A DNA stretch of 64,000 bases from Anaerolineae bacterium (lineage in GTDB: Bacteria > Chloroflexota > Anaerolineae > Aggregatilineales > Aggregatilineaceae): the NCBI GenBank assembly GCA_018432315.1, contig JAHDLB010000001.1, positions 62,001-126,000 on the forward strand, in the 5' to 3' direction. Shown one piece after another: positions 1 to 8,605 of this stretch (position 1 is the first letter of the stretch; each line of letters opens with the position of its first letter). The notes under the pieces are model-generated. The model made no database searches and had not been told where the DNA came from. It saw nothing but the letters and a program-made list of their open reading frames with translations. Both the position numbers and the translations under genes were made by a program.

Positions 1-12
1 ACCGGGCAATCG

Positions 13-38
13 ACCGGGGCCACGCGGCCCCGGTTTTT
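13..38 (+). terminator. Intrinsic terminator of a gene upstream of the window
   Basis: A perfect 9-bp stem (ACCGGGGCC / GGCCCCGGT) with loop ACGC is followed by five T. It ends a rightward transcript whose gene lies before the window. Confidence 0.85.
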
Positions 39-173
39 GATTCCCGCCCCCTGCCAGAAATAAGATTAGTATCAGATTAATATTTTTTATACAGATCCAA
101 TCCGGCCCTGGCGCGCGTAAGTATGAGTATAGCGGCTTGTAACGCCGTGACGATCGAATAAAGGAGGAAAAAC

Positions 174-1526
174 ATGATGTCTGGAAAACCTGTGATTGTG
201 ACGCTGTTTTTCGTGGCAGCCATCGCGCTGGCGGCCATTGGGATCGGCTCGCCAGCCGCCAGGGCACAGGACATGGGCGCCACCGTCCAGTGGGGGGGGA
301 ACGACGAGCTGGGGGCCTTCCTGGTGGATGGCGCGGGGATGACGCTCTACGTCTTCGCCAACGACGAGCCGGGCGTGAGCAACTGCTCCGGCGACTGCCT
401 GGCGAACTGGCCGCCCTTGCTGGTCGAAGAGGGCGTGCAGCCCACGCTCGCCGAGGGGATCCCCGGCAGGCTGGGCGTGATCCAGCGCCCGGACGATGGC
501 ACGTTCCAGGTCGTCTACAACGGGATGCCGCTGTACTACTGGGTCAACGACGCGGCGCCGGGCGACACCACCGGCCATAACGTGGGCGACGTGTGGTTCG
601 TGGCCCAGCCGGCGGACGTGTCGCTGGGGGCGAATGACCAGCTTGGCCCGTTCCTCGTCGGCTCGAACGGCATGACGCTCTACATCTTCGCCAACGACGA
701 ACCGGGCGTGAGCAACTGCTCCGGTGACTGCGCGGCGAACTGGCCGCCGCTGGTCGTCGAGGCGGGCAGCGAGCCCACGATCCAGCCGGGGCTGGCCGGG
801 GCGCTGGGCACCATCACGCGCGACGATGGCACGGTCCAGGTGACCTATGACGACATGCCGCTCTACTACTGGGTCAACGACATGGGGCCGGGCGACGCCA
901 CGGGGCATAACGTGAACGACGTGTGGTTCGTCGTCCAGCCGCCGACCGTGGCCGTGGGCGGCAACGACGAGCTGGGCTCGTTCCTGGTGGGGCCGGACGG
1001 CATGACGCTGTACCTGTTCACCAACGACGAGCCGGGCGTGAGCAACTGCTACGACAACTGCGCGGTGAACTGGCCGCCGCTGCTCGTGCCGGACGGCCAG
1101 CAGCCGACCGCGGGCGAGGGCGTCACCGGGACGCTGGGTGTGACCGAGCGTACCGACGGCACCTTGCAGGTGACCTACGACGATATGCCGCTGTACTACT
1201 GGATCCGCGACGTGGTGCCGGGTGACGCGACCGGCCAGAATGTCGGTGAGGTCTGGTTCGTGATCAACGTGGAAGGCGGTATGATGGAAGGCGACATGTC
1301 CGAAGATATGGGTGAGGACATGGGCGAAGAGAGCATGGGGGCCGCCCTGGACGGTAACGCGCTGGTGGCCGAGCGCTGCACGGTCTGCCACACGCGGGAG
1401 CGCATCGACACGGCCAGCAAGGATCAGGCCGGCTGGGCAGCCACCGTCGACCGGATGATCGGCTACGGCGCGCAGCTCAATGCCGACGAGCGCCAGGCGG
1501 TGATCGACTACCTGAGCAGCCAGTAA
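174..1526 (+). CDS. Secreted triple-repeat Yx(FWY)xxD protein with C-terminal cytochrome c motif
   Basis: Signal peptide (about residues 1-31, ending in ARA), then three near-identical units of about 108 residues. Each unit carries two Yx(FWY)xxD motifs (for example YVFAND and YYWVND) and a conserved SNC...C..NWPP segment, as in the COG4315/PF03640 secreted-repeat family of unknown function. After a Met/Glu/Asp-rich linker, the last 60 residues hold a heme c motif, C402-T-V-C-H406, with a downstream Met that could be the sixth ligand. So this looks like an exported, probably electron-carrying protein. The start has an AAGGAGG site 6 bases upstream; ATG 177 is a weaker alternative. It stands alone between two terminators. 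The repeat-family assignment is firm; the redox role is inferred. Confidence 0.85.
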   Translation: MMSGKPVIVTLFFVAAIALAAIGIGSPAARAQDMGATVQWGGNDELGAFLVDGAGMTLYVFANDEPGVSNCSGDCLANWPPLLVEEGVQPTLAEGIPGRLGVIQRPDDGTFQVVYNGMPLYYWVNDAAPGDTTGHNVGDVWFVAQPADVSLGANDQLGPFLVGSNGMTLYIFANDEPGVSNCSGDCAANWPPLVVEAGSEPTIQPGLAGALGTITRDDGTVQVTYDDMPLYYWVNDMGPGDATGHNVNDVWFVVQPPTVAVGGNDELGSFLVGPDGMTLYLFTNDEPGVSNCYDNCAVNWPPLLVPDGQQPTAGEGVTGTLGVTERTDGTLQVTYDDMPLYYWIRDVVPGDATGQNVGEVWFVINVEGGMMEGDMSEDMGEDMGEESMGAALDGNALVAERCTVCHTRERIDTASKDQAGWAATVDRMIGYGAQLNADERQAVIDYLSSQ

Positions 1527-1546
1527 CCCCCGCTTCCCGCTCGAAT

Positions 1547-1585
1547 CAGCAGGGCCGCGTGTCGGGCAGATGCGCGGCCCTGTTG
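1547..1585 (+). terminator. Terminator after the cytochrome/repeat gene
   Basis: A 9-bp perfect stem AGGGCCGCG / CGCGGCCCT extends to 13 bp with one G-T pair, with a 13-base loop. It is followed by the T-rich GTTGTGTTGT rather than a pure T run. Confidence 0.6.
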
Positions 1586-1621
1586 TGTTGTATGTGTGGC
1601 GAATGGGCGGAAGAAACGCGC

Positions 1622-2386
1622 CTACGAGCCGAGCGGCACGCTGAACACGCGCGGCCCGGTGGGCCGGTCCGGGTAGGGGCTGCCGCCCGGCGGCTCGATC
1701 GACACGCCCAGGCCCTGGTAGGCCGTCACCGGGGCGCTGAACGGCACGTGCAGATAGATCGACTCGCCCGCCGGGTCCGCGGTGAAGACGCCGCCGCTGG
1801 TCCGCGTGCCCTCCCGGTCGATCATCCACAACTGGAAGACCTGGTCCGCGCCCAGGGCGGGCAGGCTGGTCATGCACAGCACGGCGCGATCGCCGCGCGC
1901 CGCGACCAACAGCTCGCCCGTTAGCGCCTCGTTGCCCTCGTCGGGCACGATCGCGTAGCGGCTGGCGCCTTCCTGCTCCAGAAGCTGCCGGTAAAGGGTC
2001 GCGGGCGGCATGGGGGTCGGCTCCGGCGTCCCGTCCTGATCGAGCAACATCACGGCGGCGATCACGACCGCGAGGGCCGCCGCCGCGGCCAGCATCCATA
2101 GCCGCCACCCCCCGCGCGGGGCCGCATCCTCACCGGGGCGTGAGTCTGGCGGGCGCGCCGCCCGGTCCGCCGCCAGCCGCGTGCGGAGGTCGCCGGCGAG
2201 GTGCGCGGGCGGGACCCGCTGGGGGGCAAGCAGCGCGATGTGTCCCGCCACCGCCCGGTATTCGGCCAGCAGCGCCTGGGCCTCGGCATCGGTGCGCAGC
2301 AGCGCCTCGACGGCGTCGCGCTCGTCGGAGTCCAGGGCGCCCAGGGCATAGGCGGGGATGAGGTCGATCAGGGTGTGTCGTTCCAT
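1622..2386 (-). CDS. RskA-like anti-sigma factor
   Basis: 254 residues. The N-terminal cytosolic part (1-95) begins like anti-sigma-K factors (LIDLIPAYALGALDSDE). One transmembrane helix follows at about 98-116 (LAAAAALAVVIAAVMLL-like). The extracytoplasmic domain has the RskA-type FQLWMID and PPGGS signatures. No zinc-binding HxxxCxxC motif is present, as in RskA proteins. It lies 54 bases downstream of the ECF sigma gene on the same strand and presumably sequesters that sigma factor at the membrane until a signal triggers proteolysis. The partner assignment is inferred from adjacency. Confidence 0.85.
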   Translation of the reverse strand: MERHTLIDLIPAYALGALDSDERDAVEALLRTDAEAQALLAEYRAVAGHIALLAPQRVPPAHLAGDLRTRLAADRAARPPDSRPGEDAAPRGGWRLWMLAAAAALAVVIAAVMLLDQDGTPEPTPMPPATLYRQLLEQEGASRYAIVPDEGNEALTGELLVAARGDRAVLCMTSLPALGADQVFQLWMIDREGTRTSGGVFTADPAGESIYLHVPFSAPVTAYQGLGVSIEPPGGSPYPDRPTGPRVFSVPLGS

Positions 2387-2440
2387 CTGTTCCGTCGTTC
2401 GGTCAGCCTGTGATAGATTTCACGCAGCCTCTACTAACCA

Positions 2441-3007
2441 TTACGTCGAATCATCGCTGTTTGGATGCATGGCCGGCTCGGCCAGCCACGCGGCGCGCAG
2501 TTTTTGCATTCCCAGCCGGATGCGCGTCTTGATCGTGCCGAGCGGCTCGCCCAGAAACTCCGCGATCTGGCTGTGCGTCAGGCCGTAGAAATAGGCCAGC
2601 TCGATCGCCTGGCGCTGCTCGTCGGGCAGATCGCGCACTGCCGCCGCGAGCGTCCGGCGCAGGTCCTGGTTGTCGTCGGTGCCCACCAGCGTATCCCACC
2701 CGTCGGGATCGGCCTCGACCAGCAGCGGCGTGCGCTGCTGCTTGCGAAAGGCGTCGATCGCCAGCCGCCGCGCGATGGTCAGCAGCCAGGTCACGAACGA
2801 TCCCTTGTTCGCGTCGAAGGTGTCGGCCCGCCGCCAGAGGCGCATGAAGGTATCCTGCGTGACTTCCTCGGCGGCCATGGGGTCACCCAGCACGCGATAG
2901 GCCACTGAGTACACCAGCCGCGCGTACTGCGCGTGCAGGTCGATCAGGGCCTGTTCGTCGCCCGCCTGGATTCGGCGTAGTTGGGTGAGTTCGGTCGGGC
3001 TCGCCAT
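2441..3007 (-). CDS. ECF RNA polymerase sigma factor (SigK-like)
   Basis: 188 residues from the ATG at 3007. The reading frame stays open to 3121, but that extension is low-complexity and has no family resemblance. Region 2 (about 20-85) includes YSVAYRVLGDPMAAEEVTQD and FMRLWRRA; region 4 (about 125-180) includes LPDEQRQAIELAYFYGLTHS and the helix-turn-helix IAEFLGEPLGTIKTRIRLG. The first gene of a two-gene operon with its anti-sigma factor. The ribosome site is weak, so a start a few codons away is possible. The regulon is unknown. Confidence 0.9.
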   Translation of the reverse strand: MASPTELTQLRRIQAGDEQALIDLHAQYARLVYSVAYRVLGDPMAAEEVTQDTFMRLWRRADTFDANKGSFVTWLLTIARRLAIDAFRKQQRTPLLVEADPDGWDTLVGTDDNQDLRRTLAAAVRDLPDEQRQAIELAYFYGLTHSQIAEFLGEPLGTIKTRIRLGMQKLRAAWLAEPAMHPNSDDST

Positions 3008-3195
3008 CGCGTTATCGCTAATTCTGGCCGGATGTGCCGGGGGCGGATCGCCCCGGCGCCCCAAGTGTACCACGTCTTGCCGATCCGCTCGACTCCCCTG
3101 CGCGGCGGTTTTATCCCACAATATCCAAAATTATCCCAAAAAATGCACAGGGTTATCCACAGGCTGTTCATAACTCGCGGCGCGGGCGAAATGCA
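3008..3195. promoter_or_regulatory. Sigma-factor upstream region with repeated TTATCC motifs
   Basis: The non-coding stretch before the sigma gene has a perfect DnaA-box-like TTATCCACA at 3153-3161, TTATCCCAC at 3111, ATATCCAAA at 3121 and TTATCCCAA at 3131. Read leftward, these are GGGATAA-type repeats. They may be sigma-promoter or regulator sites; no clear -35/-10 pair could be fixed. Confidence 0.35.
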
Positions 3196-3222
3196 AACGC
3201 TCCAGCGCGGGGCCGGAGCGTT
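3196..3222 (-). terminator. Terminator of the rhamnose/AOR operon
   Basis: An 8-bp perfect stem AACGCTCC / GGAGCGTT with an 11-base loop. Read leftward it is followed by the T-rich TTTGCATTTC. It lies just past the MoaD-like gene, the last gene of the leftward operon. Confidence 0.65.
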
Positions 3223-3248
3223 GCGAAGTCGCGGGGGACCGGGCGCGA

Positions 3249-3542
3249 TCAGCCGCCCGCGGTGGGCGGGATGAGCACCACGTCGGCATCGCCGGGCAGC
3301 GCCGTGTCGAGCCCGTCCAGGAAGTCGATGTGCCGCCCGTTGACCACCATCTGCATGCCGGGCTGGAGCCCGCCGTCGCCGGTCAGGACGCGCCCCGCCA
3401 GCGCCGGGTGCTCGCGTTGGAGCGCGGCGAACAGGTCGCGCACGGTCGGGTCCGGCCCGGTGGTCACGGTGAGCGCTTTCGTCCCGGCGAAGCTGCGCAG
3501 GCTCGCCAACAGGCGCACGGTCCTGGTGTGTCCGGCAGACAT
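3249..3542 (-). CDS. MoaD/ThiS-family ubiquitin-like protein
   Basis: 97 residues from ATG 3542, which starts 2 bases after the aldolase stop codon; the longer open frame has no homology character. It has the beta-grasp pattern of MoaD/ThiS/SAMP proteins (VRLLASLRSFAG, TVRDLFAALQ, VVNGRHIDFLDGLDT, DADVVLIPPTAGG). The C-terminal Gly-Gly is what MoaE/MoeB-type enzymes adenylate and thiocarboxylate. The last gene of the operon holding the tungsten aldehyde oxidoreductase, so a role as sulfur carrier for that enzyme's pterin cofactor is likely. A protein-modifier function cannot be excluded. Confidence 0.85.
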   Translation of the reverse strand: MSAGHTRTVRLLASLRSFAGTKALTVTTGPDPTVRDLFAALQREHPALAGRVLTGDGGLQPGMQMVVNGRHIDFLDGLDTALPGDADVVLIPPTAGG

Positions 3543-3544
3543 GG

Positions 3545-4156
3545 TTACCAGTTCTTGTACGAATCGCTGTGCTTGCGATATTCGATCATCTGCTCGTTCA
3601 TCGCGTGCGCGTACATGATGATCTCGCACACTTCTTCCAGCGCGTCGGTCCACTGAAACGCCTCGTCGAGCGTCTGGCCGGTGGCGAAACTGCCGTGGCC
3701 GCGCATCATCACGATCTTGTAGGTGCGCAGCGCGTCGGCGATGGTGTTCGCCATCTGCGGCGTGCCGGAGGCGAACTCGACCTCGACCACCGGAATCTTC
3801 TTGAGCAGGTACGATCCCTCGTTGTCGATCGGGATGATCTCGTCGCGCGACAGCGAGAGCGAGATCGCCCGGCGCGGGTGGGCGTGCACCACGGCCAGCG
3901 CCGGTGTCGCCTTGTAGATCGCGCGGTGCACGATCAGCTCGGTCGAGGCCAGCGCCACGCCGCTGTCGTTCTTCTCCAGCCCGGTTTCGATCAGGTCGTG
4001 GGGCTTCAGGCGGCCCAACATCGCCCCGCGTCGCTTGATGATGATCCGGTCGCCAAAGCGCACGCTGATGTTGCCACCGTGCGACGAGACGAGGTTGTGC
4101 ACGTACATATCGCGCCCAATCTCGCGGAACATCTCATAGACACGTTCGTCAACCAT
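3545..4156 (-). CDS. Class II aldolase (fuculose/rhamnulose-phosphate aldolase-like)
   Basis: 203 residues. ATG 4156 is preceded by GGAGG seven bases away and overlaps the AOR stop codon (TGATG); GTG 4159 is a weaker alternative. Aldolase_II (FucA/AraD) fold: SSHGGNISVR for the phosphate/substrate loop, the zinc ligand motif HAHP near residue 95, and MMRGHGSFATG carrying the third His. A Glu for catalysis lies in STELIVHRAIY. It would cleave or epimerise a phosphorylated sugar. With the fused aldolase upstream already supplying rhamnulose-1-P cleavage, this one may act on fuculose-1-P or another substrate. Confidence 0.8.
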   Translation of the reverse strand: MVDERVYEMFREIGRDMYVHNLVSSHGGNISVRFGDRIIIKRRGAMLGRLKPHDLIETGLEKNDSGVALASTELIVHRAIYKATPALAVVHAHPRRAISLSLSRDEIIPIDNEGSYLLKKIPVVEVEFASGTPQMANTIADALRTYKIVMMRGHGSFATGQTLDEAFQWTDALEEVCEIIMYAHAMNEQMIEYRKHSDSYKNW

Positions 4157-5946
4157 CACACTACCTCCAGCGCCAGTTCGGCCAGCCCCAGATCTTCGAG
4201 CTTGGCGCGCTTGGGCACGCCGTTGGCGTCCCAGCCGCGCGCGCGATAGTACTCCTCCAGCATGGGACCCAGGTGGCTGACCTGGCCTTCGCTGCCGCCG
4301 GTCGCCGGTTCGTTCAACAGGCGCGGGGGCAGGTTGTCGTCGTCGCGGGTGAACCCTTCGCGCAGGTTATACAGCCGCTCCAGGTTCCAGATGCGCTCCC
4401 CGGCTTTGATCAGGTCGCCGGTGGGATAGCTCACGCCGGTGAGGGCGGTCAGCGCGCGGGCGAAGTATTCCTCGGCGATGGCGATGTTGGCGAACTTGCA
4501 CGCCACGATCGAGTCGAGGACCGCCGCGCTGTGCTGGTGCAGGATCACGTAGCCCGCTTTGCCCTGCACCTGCAGGCGGTCGATCAGCTTCGGCAGGCCG
4601 AGCACTTCCGAGCCGAGCATGTTGCCGCGCATGTGGCAGCCGCCCCGGTTGCTGGTGGCGAACAGCAGGCCCTGGCCCTGCATCCCGCGCGGATCGTAGG
4701 CGGGCATCTCCAGCTTCTTCACGCTCATCGACAGCTCCGGCGCGCCGTATTTGGCCGCCAGCCGGGCGCTGCCCTCGGCCAGTTCGTCGCCCAGCCCGCG
4801 CCGGTAGCCGATGTCCTCGACCGTCTGCTCCAGCAGGTCCGCCCGGCCAAACCGCAGGTCGCTGTCCAGCAGGCCGCGCTCGGTCAGCTCCATCGCGCAG
4901 GCGATGGTCGAGCCGGCGGAGATCGTATCCATGCCCAGGTCGTTGCAGATGTAGTTGGTGTTGGTGATCGCTTCGAGATCGTGAATGCCGCACGCTGCGC
5001 CGAACGACCACGCCGACTCGTATTCCGGCCCTTCGCCCTCGCCTTTGCTGGTCTTGGTGAGGCGCGTGCAGGCGATCGGGCAGGCCCAGCAGGCCGTGTT
5101 CTTGATCAGGATGTCCTCGGTGATCGTCTCGCCGCTGATGTCGTCGGCGTGCTCGAAATACGACTGCTGAAAGTTGCGCGTGGGCAGCGCGCCGATGGCG
5201 TTGATGATGTTCATCACGACCGACGTGCCGAACTCCGGGAACGCCTGCGACGTGACCGGGTTGGCCTTGAGCATCTTGGTCGATTCGTACTGCACGAAGC
5301 GGAAGCGCTCTTTGTCGTCCATCTCGACGCGCGTCTTGCCCTCGACCACGATCGCCTTGAGGTTCTTGCTGCCCATCACCGCGCCGGGGCCGCCGCGCGC
5401 CGCTGCGCGGGTGGCGTCGTTCATGATCGCGGCGAACAGCACGCGGTTCTCACCCGCCGGGCCGATGCACAGCACGCTGCGCTTGTTCTTGTCCTGGCCC
5501 AGCGCTTCGGACGTTTCCGAGACGGTGCGGCCCCACAGGTGGGACGCGTCGTGTATCGTCACGCCGTCTTCCTTGATCTCGATGTAGACCGGCTTTTCGG
5601 CCCGCCCGCGCACGATCATCGCGTCGTACCCGGCGCGCTTGAAGTGCATGCCCCACCAGCCGCCGGAGTTGGCGTCGAGCACGGTGCCCGTCAGCGGCGA
5701 CTTGGTGCTCACCGAAAAGCGGTTGCTCGTCTGGTAGCCGGTCGCCGTCAGCGGCCCGGCGGCGAAGATCAGCACGTTATCGGGCGAAAACGGCTCGACC
5801 TCCGGCCCCACGAGGTCCCACAACAGCCGCGCGCCCAGCCCGCGCCCGCCGATAAACTGCGTTGCCATATCCATATCGAGCGGCGTCGTCGTGACCGCGC
5901 CCGATCCCAGGTCCACATTCAGGACTTTTCCCATCCAGCCTTTCAT
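4156..5946 (-). CDS. Tungsten-containing aldehyde:ferredoxin oxidoreductase
   Basis: 596 residues, the usual AOR length. The N-terminal AFOR_N domain binds the bis-pterin cofactor (FIGGRGLGARLLWDL, AGPLTATGYQTSNRFSVSTK). The C-terminal domain holds the [4Fe-4S] ligands as C-x2-C-x3-C (ACWACPIAC, about residues 283-290) plus a distal Cys (probably in IVACKF). The family oxidises aldehydes to acids, passing electrons to ferredoxin. In a rhamnose operon the obvious substrate is L-lactaldehyde, giving lactate with reduced ferredoxin; that is inference. The start is preceded by AAGGGG. The adjacent MoaD-like protein supports an active pterin enzyme. Confidence 0.92.
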   Translation of the reverse strand: MKGWMGKVLNVDLGSGAVTTTPLDMDMATQFIGGRGLGARLLWDLVGPEVEPFSPDNVLIFAAGPLTATGYQTSNRFSVSTKSPLTGTVLDANSGGWWGMHFKRAGYDAMIVRGRAEKPVYIEIKEDGVTIHDASHLWGRTVSETSEALGQDKNKRSVLCIGPAGENRVLFAAIMNDATRAAARGGPGAVMGSKNLKAIVVEGKTRVEMDDKERFRFVQYESTKMLKANPVTSQAFPEFGTSVVMNIINAIGALPTRNFQQSYFEHADDISGETITEDILIKNTACWACPIACTRLTKTSKGEGEGPEYESAWSFGAACGIHDLEAITNTNYICNDLGMDTISAGSTIACAMELTERGLLDSDLRFGRADLLEQTVEDIGYRRGLGDELAEGSARLAAKYGAPELSMSVKKLEMPAYDPRGMQGQGLLFATSNRGGCHMRGNMLGSEVLGLPKLIDRLQVQGKAGYVILHQHSAAVLDSIVACKFANIAIAEEYFARALTALTGVSYPTGDLIKAGERIWNLERLYNLREGFTRDDDNLPPRLLNEPATGGSEGQVSHLGPMLEEYYRARGWDANGVPKRAKLEDLGLAELALEVV

Positions 5947-5996
5947 CAGGTGTCACCCCTTCAAATCTTGGTTACCGGTCGCAGGGACGGAGGCGT

Positions 5997-7223
5997 TCAT
6001 GACGTCGTCGGATACCCGGCGCCGCCCTGCGTGGCCTTGCCGCGCTGCTCGGCCACGCGCCGTGGATAGTCGCTCGCGCGGTGCGCGGCGATCGGGTCGG
6101 GGTGCAGGCCCTTGTCCTGGCGCACTTTCGCCAGCAGCGGGCGCACGTCGGTTTCGTAGGCTTCCATCAGCAGGCGGTGCGCGCCGAGCACGTCCCCGGC
6201 GTTCTGCGCTTCGGCCAGCCGCGCGTAGTCCACGATCAGGGCTTTGGCGTAGGCCACCTGGCAGTTGATCACGCTCTGGAGCATGGCTTCCAGCTTGGGC
6301 TCGATGTTGTGGCTCTGGTCGATCATGTACGCCACGCGGTCGGCTTTGGCGCCCGCGCTCACCAGCTCGGTGTAGATCGTGAACAGCTCGAACGGGTTCT
6401 CGGTGCCCACGATCAGGTCGTCGTCGGCGTACTTGCGGGCGTTCAGGTGGAACCCGCCCAGCCGCTCCTCGTCCAGCAGGAAGGCGACGATCTGCGCGAT
6501 GTTGGTGCCCTGGGCGTGGTGACCGGTATCGACCAACACTTCGGCCTGCGGCCCCAGCTTGAGGCACATCGCGTAAGCCGTGCCCCAGTCCGGCAGGTCG
6601 GTCGAGTAGAAGGCCGGCTCGAAGAACTTGTATTCGACCAGCATCCGGCTGCCGGCGGGCAGGTGCTCGTAGACCAGGCGCAGCCCCTCTTCGAGCCGGT
6701 GCTTGCGGGCGACGATGCTGTCCTGCCCGGCGTAGTTCGTGCCGTCGGCCAGCCACACGCTGAGGATGTCGCTGCCGGTTTGCTCCATGATCGCGCAGCA
6801 CTCGATCATGTGGGCGACGGCGCTCTCGCGCGCGCCGGAATCCGGGCTGCACAGCGAGCCCAGCCGGTACTGCTCCTCCTGGAACAGGTTGGGGTTGATC
6901 GCGCCCAGTCGGATGCCCAGCTCGCTCGCTTCCTGCTTGAGCGCGATCCAGTCATCGGTTTGGTCCCACGGGATGTGGAGCGCGACCGACGGCGCGGCGC
7001 CGGTCAGGCGGTGGACGTAGGCGGCATCGGCCAGCTTCTCGTGGACGTTGCGCGCGGCGCCCGTCCACGGAAAAACCTTGAAGCGGGTGCCGCTGTCGCC
7101 ATAGCCCCACGACGGGGTTTCGATGGCCTGCGCGGCCAGCTTGCGCTCGACGCTCGCCACGTCGATGCCACGGGCGGCCAGTTGGTCCGCCAGGATGGTG
7201 TACGCTTGCGTGTAGTCAGACAT
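5997..7223 (-). CDS. rhaI: L-rhamnose isomerase (RhaI type)
   Basis: 408 residues from ATG 7223, chosen for the GAGTGAGG site just upstream; the longer frame adds 22 unlike residues. It matches the TIM-barrel rhamnose isomerase type found in pseudomonads, rhizobia and Chloroflexota ([65 protein letters not shown]) rather than the E. coli RhaA type. Metal ligands are the Glu of VEYKFFEP and the Asp/His of VDTGHH. It converts L-rhamnose to L-rhamnulose. Sits between the binding-protein gene and the AOR gene; an intercistronic hairpin and AT-rich leader precede it, so it may have extra control. Confidence 0.92.
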   Translation of the reverse strand: MSDYTQAYTILADQLAARGIDVASVERKLAAQAIETPSWGYGDSGTRFKVFPWTGAARNVHEKLADAAYVHRLTGAAPSVALHIPWDQTDDWIALKQEASELGIRLGAINPNLFQEEQYRLGSLCSPDSGARESAVAHMIECCAIMEQTGSDILSVWLADGTNYAGQDSIVARKHRLEEGLRLVYEHLPAGSRMLVEYKFFEPAFYSTDLPDWGTAYAMCLKLGPQAEVLVDTGHHAQGTNIAQIVAFLLDEERLGGFHLNARKYADDDLIVGTENPFELFTIYTELVSAGAKADRVAYMIDQSHNIEPKLEAMLQSVINCQVAYAKALIVDYARLAEAQNAGDVLGAHRLLMEAYETDVRPLLAKVRQDKGLHPDPIAAHRASDYPRRVAEQRGKATQGGAGYPTTS

Positions 7224-7310
7224 AGCCTCACTCTCAGTGATAAATAGAGAAGCGCACTGCAATTCTATTCTATCTTCAATAATACTCAATAATTTCGGTT
7301 GTGATGGCGT

Positions 7311-7340
7311 GCGGCCCCTTTCGGGGCGGAAAGGGGCCGC
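7311..7340 (-). other. Intercistronic hairpin after the sugar-binding-protein gene
   Basis: A 12-bp perfect stem GCGGCCCCTTTC / GAAAGGGGCCGC with a 6-base loop, and no T run on either strand. It lies between the binding protein and rhaI, where hairpins commonly protect the upstream mRNA and let the binding protein be made in excess. Confidence 0.6.
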
Positions 7341-7355
7341 GATAGTTCGGACGGG

Positions 7356-8486
7356 CTAGAAGTCGAAGTCGTTGATGTTCTCTTCGGTGTAGATGAAGGG
7401 TGGGCCAAGCAGCACTTCGCTGCCGTTGACGATCTGCAGCGTGCCCAGCCGGCCAGCCTCGACCTCGGTGTCGCCCGGCTCCAGCGTGCCATCGACGATG
7501 GCGCGCATCACGTACACCGCTGCGTAGCCCAGGTCGACCGGGTTCCACAGCACGACGGATTTCACGCAGCCGTCATTCACGAACGGCTTCATCGCGTTGG
7601 GGGTCGCCAGACCGATCACCGCCACCTCGCCGCACAGGCTGGCCTGCGTCACCGCATCCGCTGCCGCCGGGGTCGCGACGCTGGTCATGCCGAACAGCCC
7701 ATCCAGCTCGTCGCCGTACTTGTCGATCAGCGTGTTCGACTGCTCGAACGACAGGTTGTAGTCTTCCTGGGCTTCCAGCGTTTCCAGCCAGGTCATGTCG
7801 GGGTAGCACTCGTTGGCATACGCCCACATCTCGGAGATCCAGCGGGCCTGGTTGGGGGTGGTGAAGGTGCTGGTCACGATGCCGAAGCTGGCGTCCTCGC
7901 CCTTTTCGGCGGCCAGGCTGTCCAGCAGGGCTTTCGCGATGCCGTTGAACTCGGCCTGGTTCACGAACCATTCACGGGCGTCCGGCACGGCGTTGGCGTC
8001 GTAGCCCACCACGTGGATACCGGCCTCGAGGGCTTTCTTCAGCACCGGGCCAATCGCCACCGGGTCGTTGGCGGCGAACAGGATGCCATCCACGCCGCGC
8101 GTGATGTAGTTGTCGATGAAGGTGATCTGCTCGTCGATGTTGCCCTCGGTGGGGGCGTCGGTCGTCACCTCGACGTTGCCCAGCTCCTCAGCCGCCTGCT
8201 GCTGGCCGAGGGTGGTCGCCGCGAAGTAGCCGATGCCGATCAGCTTGGGCACGTCCACCAGCACGATGTCCTCGCCGGCGAGGTCCGGCGGATCGACCGG
8301 CTGCCCGCCGTCATAGTCTTTGGGTTCGGGCGCGGGGGCTTCTTCGTCACCGCAAGGCAGCGGGTTCACCGGCAGGTCGTCCGCGCCGTCCCAGCGGTCT
8401 TCGTCGTCCTGGGCCGCGGCGGTCAGCACCGAAAACGGCGCCACGACGAAGCTGAGAACGAGGATCAAAGTCAAAAATTTACGCAT
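7356..8486 (-). CDS. rhaS: Rhamnose-type ABC transporter substrate-binding protein
   Basis: 376 residues from ATG 8486, with AGGAG ten bases upstream. A Sec signal peptide (residues 1-26, ending TAAAQ) leads into a periplasmic-binding-protein type 1 fold: IGIGYFAATTLGQQQAAEEL, GVDGILFAANDP, GIHVVGYDANA, DGLFGMTSVATPAAADAV, VVLWNPVDLGY. These match the RhaS/LsrB/autoinducer-type sugar binding proteins. An Asp/Glu/Pro-rich segment with one Cys follows the signal. Last transporter gene, downstream of its ATPase and two permeases. The rhamnose specificity comes from context. Confidence 0.87.
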   Translation of the reverse strand: MRKFLTLILVLSFVVAPFSVLTAAAQDDEDRWDGADDLPVNPLPCGDEEAPAPEPKDYDGGQPVDPPDLAGEDIVLVDVPKLIGIGYFAATTLGQQQAAEELGNVEVTTDAPTEGNIDEQITFIDNYITRGVDGILFAANDPVAIGPVLKKALEAGIHVVGYDANAVPDAREWFVNQAEFNGIAKALLDSLAAEKGEDASFGIVTSTFTTPNQARWISEMWAYANECYPDMTWLETLEAQEDYNLSFEQSNTLIDKYGDELDGLFGMTSVATPAAADAVTQASLCGEVAVIGLATPNAMKPFVNDGCVKSVVLWNPVDLGYAAVYVMRAIVDGTLEPGDTEVEAGRLGTLQIVNGSEVLLGPPFIYTEENINDFDF

Positions 8487-8605
8487 GGTTGTTTCTCCTG
8501 CATCACTCATTACTTCAGGCGTTGTGGTGTGAGTCTGAGCGTTCGTCTCTGTTTTTTCACGCGTGATGAATAGACATGCCTCCTTTCCTGAAAACGCGTG
8601 TTAGC

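Noticed and set aside
3111-3161. The TTATCC cluster as a replication origin
   Set aside because: Only one exact DnaA box, no long AT-rich unwinding region, and no dnaA, dnaN or other origin-linked genes nearby.
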